From the NCBI GenBank assembly GCA_024698705.1, contig JAILQX010000027.1, positions 1 to 64,000 of the forward strand: 64,000 nt of DNA. Reading direction: 5' to 3'. The notes under the pieces were generated by a model. The model was given only the letters and a program-made list of their open reading frames with translations. It did not search any database and was not told where the DNA came from. Shown in pieces: positions 27,779-36,602 of this stretch. Position 1 is the stretch's first letter. Every line of letters begins with the position of its first letter. The translations under genes and the position numbers were made by a program. Source of the DNA: Lachnospiraceae bacterium (lineage in GTDB: Bacteria > Bacillota > Clostridia > Lachnospirales > Lachnospiraceae).

Positions 27779-28882
27779 ATGAAAAGGTGGATCAAAGCCT
27801 TGATAACAACGATCATCGTGATCATTACGATCATAATATTTGTCTTACTCATCCTCAGATTCTGGCCTTCGTTCGGAGGACAGTCTTCCTCAAAGGATGA
27901 AAAGGATTATGCCGCACGTTCGGCAGTTTTTGAAAACGGTAAATTTGGGGACCTTATGGGATCATTTTCGGGGGATGAGGTTTCGTATCCGAATACCGTT
28001 TCCGATAAGGGGGCAACACCGACGGACCCCATACCGGTCAGAAAGCCGTCATTTGATGAAGCAGACCCTGAGGATGTCAGCATCACATGGATGGGACACT
28101 CAACGGTGCTCATACAGATGAGCGGGAAGAATATACTGATAGACCCGATATTCAGTGACAGGAGTTCACCCGTCGGATTTGCCGGCCCGAAGAGGTTCAG
28201 TGAGCCGCCGGTCACTTTCGAAGAACTGCCCAAACTTGATTATATCCTGATAACACACGATCATTTCGATCATCTGGACATGGCGGCCATAAAGCAGCTG
28301 GATGAAAAGACAGACAGATTCTTAGTACCCCTCGGGATAGAAAACGATCTTGAAAGATGGGGAGTTCCCGCTGACAAGATCATTGCGGTCGCATGGTGGG
28401 AATCCGAAAAGACGGATGACCTGGAGATAGTATGTGCGCCTTCAAAGCATTATTCCATGAGAAATATGATGGACAGGAACGAGACATTGTGGTGTTCATG
28501 GATATTTGTCAATGACTCATGCAGGATATATGATACCGGTGATACGGGATACGGAGATCATTTTAAGGAAATATATAAGAGGTACGGCTCATTTGATCTT
28601 GTACTCTCCGACGGAGCCCAGTACAACAGTCAATGGGCCAATGTCCATATGTTCCCCGAACAGGAGGCGCAGGCCATGGAGGATATGCACAGCACCGTTG
28701 TCTGGCCGGTGCATTGGGCAGCATATTCACTGGCTCCCCACGCGTGGGATGACCCTGCGGAAAGGATAGTCACGGCAGGAGAAGAGAAAGGTCTTGATGT
28801 TGTTACACCTTATATAGGAGAGACGGTCAAACTGTCGGAGATATCGGATCATAAAGAACGCTGGTGGAAGGACATCCGATAA
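27779..28882 (+). CDS. Membrane-anchored metallo-beta-lactamase-fold hydrolase (NAPE-PLD-like)
   Basis: 367 residues. The first 30 form a hydrophobic signal-anchor (KALITTIIVIITIIIFVLLILRFW), so the enzyme domain probably lies outside the membrane. The metal site is visible: ITHDHFDHLD (about residue 160), the His of CAPSKHYSMR, the Asp of IYDTGDTGYG, and VHWAAYSLAPHAW near the end. WMGHSTVLIQMSGKNILIDPIF is the conserved opening of the NAPE-phospholipase D-like group. Bacterial members are thought to act on phospholipid-like or lactone substrates, but specificity cannot be read here. It starts three bases after the BirA-like gene and is probably co-transcribed. Confidence 0.85.
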   Translation: MKRWIKALITTIIVIITIIIFVLLILRFWPSFGGQSSSKDEKDYAARSAVFENGKFGDLMGSFSGDEVSYPNTVSDKGATPTDPIPVRKPSFDEADPEDVSITWMGHSTVLIQMSGKNILIDPIFSDRSSPVGFAGPKRFSEPPVTFEELPKLDYILITHDHFDHLDMAAIKQLDEKTDRFLVPLGIENDLERWGVPADKIIAVAWWESEKTDDLEIVCAPSKHYSMRNMMDRNETLWCSWIFVNDSCRIYDTGDTGYGDHFKEIYKRYGSFDLVLSDGAQYNSQWANVHMFPEQEAQAMEDMHSTVVWPVHWAAYSLAPHAWDDPAERIVTAGEEKGLDVVTPYIGETVKLSEISDHKERWWKDIR

Positions 28883-28942
28883 AAATGTCATTTTTCAGGT
28901 TAAAACGGAAGACACCCGAGTGCAAAAAATGCCTTATACCTG

Positions 28943-28998
28943 TTGACAAATCGGACATATATGATAAACTTAAAATCAGTAACCATTACTGATTTTAA
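28943..28998 (+). promoter_or_regulatory. perR promoter with a perfect palindromic operator
   Basis: The -35 box is TTGACA (28943-28948), with a TAAACT -10 candidate at 28965-28970. Directly after it lies a perfect inverted repeat with 13-base arms (TTAAAATCAGTAA at 28970-28982, its complement at 28986-28998) and a three-base centre. It reaches into the ribosome site AAGGAGG. Placement suggests self-repression by the encoded Fur-family protein. The sequence is not a textbook PerR box but shares its AT-rich, short-centre form. Confidence 0.75.
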
Positions 28999-29007
28999 GG
29001 AGGCCAT

Positions 29008-29400
29008 ATGAATCACAGCCGACAAAGGGATCTGATAATGGATTATCTGTCCGGTACGAAATCTCATCCGACTGCGGAGGAAGTGTACGAAAATGTCAGC
29101 AGGGTCGAACCCAATATAAGTCTGGGAACGGTATACAGGAATCTGAAACTGCTTTCCGACAATAAGATGATCATACGTATACATACTCAGGACGGAGTGG
29201 ATCATTTTGATGCCGATACAAGAGATCATTATCATTTTTATTGTACAAAGTGCGGGAGAGTGTATGATCTTGAGATGGATATGTCAGCAACAGTCAGAAA
29301 GCTGGTACGTGAAGCATCTGAAGTGACTGACTGCAGGGTGGAAGGTTGCATGATCTATTTTCATGGGATATGCAACAATTGTGAGCCCACCAGGGGATAG
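29008..29400 (+). CDS. perR: PerR-type peroxide-sensing repressor (Fur family)
   Basis: 130 residues with an N-terminal winged helix and a metal-binding dimer domain. SHPTAEEVYENVSRVEPNISLGTVYRNLKLL is the DNA-binding part and holds the sensing His. DGVDHFDADTRDHYHFYCTKCGRVYDLEMD carries the regulatory-metal His and Asp residues in the PerR pattern (Asp rather than Fur-type Glu in VYDLE). The structural zinc cysteines are CTKCG and CNNCEP. The start follows AAGGAGG. Rubrerythrin, a typical PerR target in clostridia, is 62 bases downstream, so the pair forms an oxygen and peroxide response unit. Fur or Zur function is less likely from these residues. Confidence 0.88.
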   Translation: MNHSRQRDLIMDYLSGTKSHPTAEEVYENVSRVEPNISLGTVYRNLKLLSDNKMIIRIHTQDGVDHFDADTRDHYHFYCTKCGRVYDLEMDMSATVRKLVREASEVTDCRVEGCMIYFHGICNNCEPTRG

Positions 29401-29461
29401 TTATCTACAGAAGGTCCGTCGGGGAACGGCGGCAATTCTTACAAACGAAAGGAGACAGTAG

Positions 29462-30112
29462 ATGAAAACTTACAAATGTTTGGTGTGTGGTGAGATCTTT
29501 ACGGTTGAAGACGGAGTAGAGCCTGTTTGCCCTAAGTGCAAGGCAACCGGAGATAAGCTTGTTGAGATCAAGAACAGCAATCCCTATGCGGGAACGCAGA
29601 CCGAGAAGAATCTTGAAGCAGCATTTGCGGGAGAATCACAGGCAAGGAACAAGTATACATACTTTGCTTCCAAGGCCAAGAAGGAAGGATTCGAACAGAT
29701 CGCAGCCCTCTTTGAACTTACTGCAAACAATGAGAAGGAACATGCAAAAATGTGGTTCAAGGAACTTGGCGGTATCGGAAGTACGGCTGAAAACCTGCAG
29801 GCTGCCGCAGAAGGTGAGAACTACGAATGGACAGACATGTACGAAGGCTTCGCCAAAACAGCTGAGGCGGAAGGATTCCCCGAACTGGCTGCAAAATTCC
29901 GCGGAGTGGCCGCGATCGAGAAGCGCCATGAAGAGAGATACCGTGCATTGCTTCACAATGTAGAGGCTCAGGAAGTCTTCAAAAAGAGTGAAGTTAAGGT
30001 ATGGGAATGCAGAAACTGCGGACACATTGTTGTCGGAACCCAGGCTCCCGATGTATGTCCGGTATGCGCACATCCCCAGAGCTATTTCGAGATCCACATG
30101 GACAATTATTAA
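29462..30112 (+). CDS. rbr: Rubrerythrin with rubredoxin domains at both ends
   Basis: NADH-linked peroxide reductase of anaerobes, cytoplasmic, 216 residues. It begins with a rubredoxin-like module ([10 protein letters not shown] and EPVCPKCKA), continues with the ferritin-like di-iron domain ([46 protein letters not shown]), and ends with a second rubredoxin module ([30 protein letters not shown]). Classical rubrerythrin has only the C-terminal module and reverse rubrerythrin only the N-terminal one, so this is a both-ends form. AAAGGAG supports the start. It is followed by a terminator. Confidence 0.95.
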   Translation: MKTYKCLVCGEIFTVEDGVEPVCPKCKATGDKLVEIKNSNPYAGTQTEKNLEAAFAGESQARNKYTYFASKAKKEGFEQIAALFELTANNEKEHAKMWFKELGGIGSTAENLQAAAEGENYEWTDMYEGFAKTAEAEGFPELAAKFRGVAAIEKRHEERYRALLHNVEAQEVFKKSEVKVWECRNCGHIVVGTQAPDVCPVCAHPQSYFEIHMDNY

Positions 30113-30141
30113 AAACCGCGATATAACTTATAGGATAAACA

Positions 30142-30165
30142 AAAGCACCCTTAGGGGTGTTTTTG
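30142..30165 (+). terminator. Terminator after rubrerythrin
   Basis: CACCC and GGGGTG arms with a short turn, followed by TTTTTGTTT. It closes the perR-rbr unit. The next gene starts about 15 bases later, so that gene either reads through or has its own signal. Confidence 0.75.
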
Positions 30166-30179
30166 TTTGAGGATACGTT

Positions 30180-31289
30180 ATGGCAATATGGAATCCGTGG
30201 CACGGTTGCCACAAGATAAGTCCCGGATGTGCAAACTGTTATGTATACAGGCGGGACGAGAGCATAGGCAAGGATGCGGGCATAGTCGTCAAAACCGGTG
30301 ATTATGACCTGCCTTTAAAGAAAAACAGACAGGGCAGTTATAAGCTTACAGCAGGTGACGGTACGATATTTGCCTGTATGACATCGGATTTCTTTCTGGA
30401 GGAGGCCGATGAGTGGAGGAGAGGTTGCTGGGATATCATCAGAGTGCGAAAAGACCTGAGTTTTCACATCATTACCAAGCGTATAGACCGTTTTGAAAAG
30501 GAACTGCCGCCCGACTGGGGTGACGGCTGGGATCATGTCACGATCTGCAGTACCTGTGAAGATCAGGACAGAGCCGATTACAGGCTGCCTATCATGTTGA
30601 GCTTGCCGATCAGGCATCGTGAGATCATTTCCGAACCGATGCTTGAGGAGATACATATTGAGAAATACCTTGAGAGCGGACTCATAGAGCATGTGACCTG
30701 CGGAGGGGAGAGCGGACCGAAGGCGAGACCCTGTGACTTGAGATGGGTACAGGAACTGAGAAGGCAATGTATCCGCAATGCTGTACCTTTTTATTTCAAG
30801 CAGACCGGTGCCGTGTTTATAAAGGATGGCAGGACTTATCATATAGACAGAAAACTGCAGATGGCGCAGGCTGTAAAGTCAGGCTACAGTTATACGCCCG
30901 GGACGGGATGCGCCGAGGCGATAAGATATGTGCTGCCTGACAGAAAGAGCCTGACTGAGAGGCTTTCAAAGTCGGATTTCAGGAGCAGGTTTCATTTAAG
31001 TGCAGAGGACAGGGCTTATATTGAAGAAAAAGGACTGGAGACCGTAAGTAGTCATGCAAAAGACTTTGTTGCAAAACGTCTTGCGCCGGAAAATCCTGAG
31101 AAAGACGGAAGTCAGACTCCCATGAAGGGACATCCGGTATTTACGGCACAGCACGCTACGGCATGCTGTTGCAGAGCCTGCCTAGAAAAATGGCATAGGA
31201 TACCTTCGGGCAAGCAGTTAAACGGAACCGAGATCTCATATATAACGGATGTGATCATGCAGTGGATAGAAAACGAATACAGAAAATGA
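30180..31289 (+). CDS. DUF5131 (phage Gp37/Gp68-like) protein
   Basis: 369 residues. The N-terminus MAIWNPWHGCHKISPGCANCYVY is the signature of the Gp37/Gp68 family, with a cysteine cluster CxxxxxxCxxC that resembles a radical-SAM-type iron-sulfur site. Further family blocks are FACMTSDFFLEEADEWR, DLSFHIITKRIDR, CGGESGPKARPCDLRWV and VPFYFKQTG. The C-terminal 130 residues have another cysteine and histidine group (TACCCRACLEKWH). The family occurs in phages and bacterial chromosomes without a known reaction; no phage genes surround it here. GAGG precedes the ATG. It is followed seven bases later by an acetyltransferase gene. Confidence 0.85.
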   Translation: MAIWNPWHGCHKISPGCANCYVYRRDESIGKDAGIVVKTGDYDLPLKKNRQGSYKLTAGDGTIFACMTSDFFLEEADEWRRGCWDIIRVRKDLSFHIITKRIDRFEKELPPDWGDGWDHVTICSTCEDQDRADYRLPIMLSLPIRHREIISEPMLEEIHIEKYLESGLIEHVTCGGESGPKARPCDLRWVQELRRQCIRNAVPFYFKQTGAVFIKDGRTYHIDRKLQMAQAVKSGYSYTPGTGCAEAIRYVLPDRKSLTERLSKSDFRSRFHLSAEDRAYIEEKGLETVSSHAKDFVAKRLAPENPEKDGSQTPMKGHPVFTAQHATACCCRACLEKWHRIPSGKQLNGTEISYITDVIMQWIENEYRK

Positions 31290-31296
31290 GGCGGGT

Positions 31297-31785
31297 ATGT
31301 ACAGAGAGATACAACCGAAAGACAATGCAAAACTGGCGGATATCATAAGAAAGAATCTTGAGGCATACGGACTGAATGTCCCGGGAACGGCTTATTTTGA
31401 CCCCGGGCTTGACCGGCTCAGTGATATTTATCTGCCGGGAAGTGACAGGTATTATCTTGTTTTGACTGATGATAACGATGAAGCGGTCGGCGGTGTGGGC
31501 CTTGCGGGAACCGATCTGTTTCCCGAATGTGCGGAATTGCAGAAGCTTTATCTCATCGATGAGATGAAGGGTAAAGGTCTTGGCAGGGAACTGGTCGGAC
31601 GCATAGAGCAAAAGGCTGCGGAAATGGGATTTGAACGCATGTATCTTGAAACGCACACATGTCTTAAAGAAGCCGTAAATTTGTATAAGAGCATGGGATA
31701 TGAACTTATCCCCAGACCCAAAGAAGTCATTCACAGCACTATGAACAGATTTTTCCTGAAAACCCTTGTGGACGGGAACAAATAA
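31297..31785 (+). CDS. GNAT family N-acetyltransferase
   Basis: 162 residues with the GNAT acetyl-CoA fold. CAELQKLYLIDEMKGKGLGRELVGRIEQKAAEMGFERMYLET holds motif A, with the pyrophosphate loop read as KGKGLG (about residue 90). LYKSMGYEL is the usual motif B. The target (small molecule or protein N-terminus) cannot be told. It is adjacent to the DUF5131 gene in the same direction and followed by a strong terminator. Confidence 0.88.
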   Translation: MYREIQPKDNAKLADIIRKNLEAYGLNVPGTAYFDPGLDRLSDIYLPGSDRYYLVLTDDNDEAVGGVGLAGTDLFPECAELQKLYLIDEMKGKGLGRELVGRIEQKAAEMGFERMYLETHTCLKEAVNLYKSMGYELIPRPKEVIHSTMNRFFLKTLVDGNK

Positions 31786-31822
31786 AAAAAACCCGAAATG
31801 ATGTGTATCATTTCGGGTTTTT
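31786..31822. terminator. Bidirectional terminator between convergent genes
   Basis: A 12-bp perfect stem (ACCCGAAATGAT with ATCATTTCGGGT, four-base loop) is flanked by a run of A on the left and T on the right. It would stop both the acetyltransferase transcript and the permease transcript coming from the other strand. Confidence 0.92.
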
Positions 31823-31827
31823 GGTCT

Positions 31828-33099
31828 TTAAGCCCATACAAACCATATAAAGAGATATCCGATAGTTACGGCGGTTAATGTGAACGGGATACCGATCTTG
31901 AAGAAATCGCTGTTCTTTACGGAAAGTCCCTCTTTACGAAGTATGCCGATACCGGTTACATTGGCTGATGCTCCGAAAGGAGTGATATTGCCGCCTAGCG
32001 TCGCACCCGTCAGCAGTCCGAAGTAAAGGACTTCGGGACTGATCCCGAGTTTAACTGCGATGCCCTGAACAACGGGAAGCATGGCGGCTACATAAGGGAT
32101 ATTGTCGATAAAAGCGGAAAGAAGGACCGAACCGAATACTATGATCGTGTACAGCAGGAAGGTATTGCCGTTACCCATTGAAGCAAACCAGTCTGCGATG
32201 ACATCGATTATACCTGCTTCATTGATCGCAGCGATCACTATGAAAAGACCGCATAACATACCGAGCGTCGAATAATCCATTTCCTTGCTGACGAGTTTGA
32301 CGGGTTCGGTGCTTTTCTTTTTGATGCAGCTTCTTACGATATCTATGACAAATAATATGATACAGATCAGACCGTTCTTTATATCATCCACATAAGGTAT
32401 CTCGAAAAATGATGCGATTATGAGGCAGATGACAACCGACAGCATGATGATCCCGGGAACATGATCGTCAACGGGAGTAAGCCTGTCGCTTGTAACGGGT
32501 TCCTTCTGTTTGCGGAACAAAAACAGGAGGATGAATATAGTACCGAGGGCACCGAGTTCAACAGCCCAGAAGATCGAAGGCTTGCCCTGCCACCAGATAA
32601 AGTCGATGAAACTCATGCCGGCATAGCCGCCGAGCAATATACTTGTCGTGTCACCGACCAGTGTTGAGGCACCCTGCAGATTTGAGGAAACCGCTATGGC
32701 TATGATCGCGGGGATCGGATTGATCTTTAATTTCTTACAGATGGCAAGTCCGACAGGCGCTACCATAAGAACTGTCGCAACATTATCAACAAAAGCGGAT
32801 ACGATACCGGAGAATGTCGAAAGCGCTACGATAGCCATGCAAGCATTGGGCACTTTCTGAAGCATCAGATCTGCAAGTCTTGCCGGCATTCCGGTTTCTA
32901 TAAATAATGTGACGATACCCATCGTACCGGATATCATCATTATGACGTTCCAATTTATCGCCCCGGGAACATCTCCTATGGAAATGACACCGAATATCAC
33001 CATACATGCGGCAGCACCGAGTGCAAAGAAAACCCTGAACTTCGAAAAAGCGAGCATCCCTATATACATCAGTACAAATATTATAAGCGCTGTTATCAT
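31828..33099 (-). CDS. SLC13/ArsB-type anion permease
   Basis: 423-residue membrane protein with about eleven hydrophobic segments, of the ion-transporter superfamily that includes ArsB, NhaD and SLC13 carriers. Two inverted halves each show a hairpin block: FSGIVSAFVDNVATVLMVAP and LLSAFIDNIPYVAAMLPVV, both with the FxDN motif typical of this superfamily. LQGASTLVGDTTSILLGGYAG and LGGNITPFGASANVTGIGI are the matching substrate-loop blocks. The substrate (dicarboxylate, arsenite, sulfate or sodium) cannot be decided. Upstream it diverges from the FkbH-like gene across about 190 bases. It ends at the shared terminator. Confidence 0.85.
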   Translation of the reverse strand: MITALIIFVLMYIGMLAFSKFRVFFALGAAACMVIFGVISIGDVPGAINWNVIMMISGTMGIVTLFIETGMPARLADLMLQKVPNACMAIVALSTFSGIVSAFVDNVATVLMVAPVGLAICKKLKINPIPAIIAIAVSSNLQGASTLVGDTTSILLGGYAGMSFIDFIWWQGKPSIFWAVELGALGTIFILLFLFRKQKEPVTSDRLTPVDDHVPGIIMLSVVICLIIASFFEIPYVDDIKNGLICIILFVIDIVRSCIKKKSTEPVKLVSKEMDYSTLGMLCGLFIVIAAINEAGIIDVIADWFASMGNGNTFLLYTIIVFGSVLLSAFIDNIPYVAAMLPVVQGIAVKLGISPEVLYFGLLTGATLGGNITPFGASANVTGIGILRKEGLSVKNSDFFKIGIPFTLTAVTIGYLFIWFVWA

Positions 33100-33291
33100 A
33101 AATGATTCTCCTCAGACATATTAATAAAATGATACACGAGAAATATTGTAGCCTAATTGCCTTAAATTTGCAATCTGACGATTTGGGGTGAAATCCCGCC
33201 GTATTTAGTATAAAATACTAAAGTAGATGTACATATTGGATTACAAAGGGTGATTTATGATAATATATTTCAGACAGGAGAATTGCCCCAT

Positions 33292-35076
33292 ATGAAAGAA
33301 CTTGAATATCCGTTTGATGCGGAGGAAATACTTAGAAAGAAAAAATCCTATAAGAAACAGCTTCTCTCACAGGACCTGAATTGGATGGACAAGAAGGTCG
33401 CCATCCTGGGCGGGCAGACTACGGAAAATATTAAGCTCATGCTTGAACTGTTTCTCCTTAATAACGGCATAAGACCGCAGTTTTACGAGTCCGAGTACAA
33501 TAAGTACTATGAGGACGGGATGTTTCCGAATCCCGAACTTGAATCATTTGCGCCGGACATAATTTACATATGTACCTGCATAAGAAATATAACCGATCTT
33601 CCCTCAATGAGTGATGGGCCCGTGCGGGTTGAAGATAAACTCGAACAGACCTTTATGCGGTTTACGGGACTTTGGGACAGGATTGCCGATACCTATAAAT
33701 GCACAGTGATCCAGAATGATTTCGAACTGCCTTATTATCGTGTGCTCGGCAATATGGATGCAAGCGATATCCACGGCAGGGTTAATTTTGTGACCAGGTT
33801 AAACTGTAAGCTGTATGAATATGCCGTAGCTCATGAGAATTTTCATATTTGCGGTGTTAATTATATCTCGGCAGCATACGGACTTGACAAATGGTCGGAT
33901 CCGTTCTTCTGGCATATGTACAAATACGGCATGGCTCTCCCTGCGATACCGTATCTGGCATTCAACGTGGCAAATATCATAAAATCCGTTTACGGGAAAA
34001 ATAAAAAGGCTTTGAGCCTTGATCTTGACAATACCCTTTGGGGAGGGATCGTCGGAGATGACGGAGCGGACAATATCGAAATAGGCCAGGAAACCCCGGT
34101 GGCCCAGACCTACAGTGAGTTCCAGAGCTACTTAAAGCAGCTTGGAGACCGCGGTATCATGCTCACCGTCAATTCAAAGAATGATGAAGAAAATGCACTT
34201 GCTGGTCTGAACAGACCGGACAGTGTACTTAAGCCGGACGATTTTGCGGTCATAAAGGCCAATTGGGAGCCGAAGAGCAGCAATCTCATAAAGACGGCAG
34301 AGGAGATGAACATTCTGCCGGAGAGTTTTGTGTTTGCGGATGACAATCCTGCGGAAAGAGCGATCGTCGAGGGACAGATACCGGGTATCGCAGTGCCTTT
34401 GCTCGAGCGACCTGAGCATTATGTTTCAGCGATAGACAAAACCGGATATTTTGAGGCGACAACGTTGTCTGACGATGATATCAAGCGCAATGAGATGTAT
34501 ATGCAGAATGCAAAAAGGACAAAGCAGCAGGCTGCATTTGAAAATTATGAGGACTATCTCATTTCCCTTGAGATGCAGGCCGAGATCAGACCGTTCGTGC
34601 CCGAATATATGTCCAGGATAGCCCAGCTTACCAACAAGAGCAATCAGTTCAATCTGACCACAAAAAGATATACGCAAAGCGAGCTGGAAGAGATCGCAGG
34701 CGATAAGGAGCATATCACGCTGTACGGTAAGCTTGTCGATAAATTCGGCGATAACGGTGTGGTAAGCGTTGTGATCGGCAAAAAAGAAAATGATTTACTC
34801 CACATTGAGCTTTGGCTCATGAGCTGCCGTGTGTTAAAGAGAGATATGGAATACGCCATGATGGACAGGCTGATAAAGCTTGCGAAGGACAGGGGTATAA
34901 CAAAGCTTGTCGGATATTATCATCCGACAGCCAAGAATTCCATGGTAAGGACATTCTACGAGACCATGGGCTTTACGAAGACGAAAGAGGATGAGAAAGG
35001 TAATACTGTCTGGGAGTACCGCATTCCCGACGATTATGAAGATAAACAGCACGTGATCGCATACACCATAGGATGA
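33292..35076 (+). CDS. FkbH-like HAD-IIIC / GNAT protein
   Basis: 594 residues from the ATG at 33292, which has GGAG 11 bases before it; an upstream in-frame GTG at 33250 lacks a spaced ribosome site. The N-terminal 230 residues look like a degenerate SGNH module. Next comes a HAD-IIIC phosphatase-like domain (ALSLDLDNTLWGGIVGDDG, about residue 245; FVFADDNPAERAIVE). The C-terminus has a GNAT-like domain (LTNKSNQFNLTTKRY, IELWLMSCRVLKRDMEY, NSMVRTFYETMGF). FkbH proteins are known for loading glycerate from 1,3-bisphosphoglycerate onto acyl carriers in polyketide routes. No carrier protein or ketosynthase is nearby, so a surface-decoration role is a guess. It precedes an SGNH hydrolase. Confidence 0.85.
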   Translation: MKELEYPFDAEEILRKKKSYKKQLLSQDLNWMDKKVAILGGQTTENIKLMLELFLLNNGIRPQFYESEYNKYYEDGMFPNPELESFAPDIIYICTCIRNITDLPSMSDGPVRVEDKLEQTFMRFTGLWDRIADTYKCTVIQNDFELPYYRVLGNMDASDIHGRVNFVTRLNCKLYEYAVAHENFHICGVNYISAAYGLDKWSDPFFWHMYKYGMALPAIPYLAFNVANIIKSVYGKNKKALSLDLDNTLWGGIVGDDGADNIEIGQETPVAQTYSEFQSYLKQLGDRGIMLTVNSKNDEENALAGLNRPDSVLKPDDFAVIKANWEPKSSNLIKTAEEMNILPESFVFADDNPAERAIVEGQIPGIAVPLLERPEHYVSAIDKTGYFEATTLSDDDIKRNEMYMQNAKRTKQQAAFENYEDYLISLEMQAEIRPFVPEYMSRIAQLTNKSNQFNLTTKRYTQSELEEIAGDKEHITLYGKLVDKFGDNGVVSVVIGKKENDLLHIELWLMSCRVLKRDMEYAMMDRLIKLAKDRGITKLVGYYHPTAKNSMVRTFYETMGFTKTKEDEKGNTVWEYRIPDDYEDKQHVIAYTIG

Positions 35077-35152
35077 TTTATTTTGCAAAATATGGTAAAT
35101 TGGTAATATGGGTCGAGAATTCAGAAGAAAAATCACCAGAGGAATAGTGAAA

Positions 35153-36499
35153 ATGTGGATGAGACACAGACTGCTGATGATCGTGGCTATCATAGCCATC
35201 ATCGTCGATATAGTGGGTGTCTGTGTTATTGTCCGTTACACTAAGCCCGCGGATAATATCGCGGTTCCCGAAGAGGTCGCCGGCAATGAAGTGGCTCCTG
35301 TTGCCAATGTGGACAATTACTCGCATATCTTCGGCGGGGAGGGTTCATCAAAAAAGAAATCCACATCAAAGGTTGTAAGCACTGTAAAGGAAGACGGTAC
35401 GGTCGTTGAAGAAGAGGCGCCTACCGTGCTTGAATATAATGCATCTACAAGACCGGGCTATATGAACAACTGTTATTTCCTGGGAGATTCCCGTACGGTT
35501 GCGATGGTCAGCTACGGTTTCATTTCAGATTCACATGTACTGGCCAAGGTAGGTATATCGCACACCTCAGTGGAATCCACAACATTCATGCAGAATTCGG
35601 GAAAACAATATACGGTCAAGCAGTATCTTCAGAATGTAAAACCGCCGGTTGTCTACATTTGCTATGGCGTAAACGGAATGAACGGTATCTCTGAAGAAAA
35701 ATATGAGAAGACATATACGGACCTGGTGGAGCATATCATCGATATGGCTCCGGACAGCAAGATAGTGCTGATGTCCATCTGGCCTGTTGACGATAACGGC
35801 AGGTACAAGGGCTCCGTTAAAAACGAATGGATAAACACATACAATGATTTTCTTCTCGCGCTGGCCGAATACGAAGGAATATATTATCTGAATGTTTCTT
35901 CCGTGCTTACCGATTCCAACGGCTCGATCAAGCGCGAATTTGATTCGGGAGACGGTCTGCACTACAAGGCATCAGCCTACAATACGATCATAGACTATAT
36001 CATGCACCATCCCGTAAAGGGTATATCCGATGAGGGTGAATTCAAGGTGCACTATGTCAAGCCTTCGGGTGAATTCAAGACGGTCATGACCGAGAAGCCG
36101 AAGCTGCCGGATAACGTCGTCGAAACACAGGAACCTGAGACACCCGAGATCCTGCCCACACCGACACCTACCGTCGGCGTAACTGTGACTGTGGCTCCGC
36201 CACCGGCGCCCGTGCTGCCTTCGCCGTCACTCTCACCGAGCCCTACCGCAAAGCCGACTGCAGGGGTTACGGATGCGATAACTCCGGAAGTTAAGCCGAT
36301 TGAAACACCGGCACCGACTGAAACGCCGTCGCCCACACCGACCCCGACCGAACAGCCGACTGAAGAGGTTACACCTGAGGTAACTCCGGAAGATAATCCG
36401 ACTGAATTGCCGGGACCGACCGCTACGCAAAGTACTGAAAGCAGCGAGACCGAGAGTAACGGTGGGTCAGGCAATAACGACAATACAACGGCTCCGTAG
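35153..36499 (+). CDS. Membrane-anchored SGNH hydrolase with Pro/Thr-rich tail
   Basis: 448 residues from 35153, chosen because AGAGGAA is correctly spaced; the earlier ATG at 35108 lies inside a likely -10 box (TAATAT 35104-35109). The N-terminal HRLLMIVAIIAIIVDIVGVCVIV is a signal-anchor. The SGNH domain has CYFLGDSRT (catalytic Ser), YGVNGMNG (Gly/Asn block) and DGLHYKASAYN (Asp-His). From about residue 320 the chain is a low-complexity Pro/Thr/Glu tail that probably spans the wall. The stop at 36497 seems premature: another frame continues with similar composition to 36564. It may act on acyl groups of a surface polymer. It follows the FkbH-like gene by about 75 bases. Confidence 0.85.
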   Translation: MWMRHRLLMIVAIIAIIVDIVGVCVIVRYTKPADNIAVPEEVAGNEVAPVANVDNYSHIFGGEGSSKKKSTSKVVSTVKEDGTVVEEEAPTVLEYNASTRPGYMNNCYFLGDSRTVAMVSYGFISDSHVLAKVGISHTSVESTTFMQNSGKQYTVKQYLQNVKPPVVYICYGVNGMNGISEEKYEKTYTDLVEHIIDMAPDSKIVLMSIWPVDDNGRYKGSVKNEWINTYNDFLLALAEYEGIYYLNVSSVLTDSNGSIKREFDSGDGLHYKASAYNTIIDYIMHHPVKGISDEGEFKVHYVKPSGEFKTVMTEKPKLPDNVVETQEPETPEILPTPTPTVGVTVTVAPPPAPVLPSPSLSPSPTAKPTAGVTDAITPEVKPIETPAPTETPSPTPTPTEQPTEEVTPEVTPEDNPTELPGPTATQSTESSETESNGGSGNNDNTTAP

Positions 36500-36602
36500 A
36501 TGAAGGTGAAAACGGTAATGGCAGTGAGCCGGATACCGGAGGAAATGAAAAGCCAAACACATAGATCATCAGATGTAAGAGTCGAATGTTAACCGGCAGA
36601 TT

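Noticed and set aside
30180-31289. Prophage remnant, because the protein family is named from phage genes
   Set aside because: No other phage gene, attachment repeat or integrase is present nearby; the family is also common on chromosomes.
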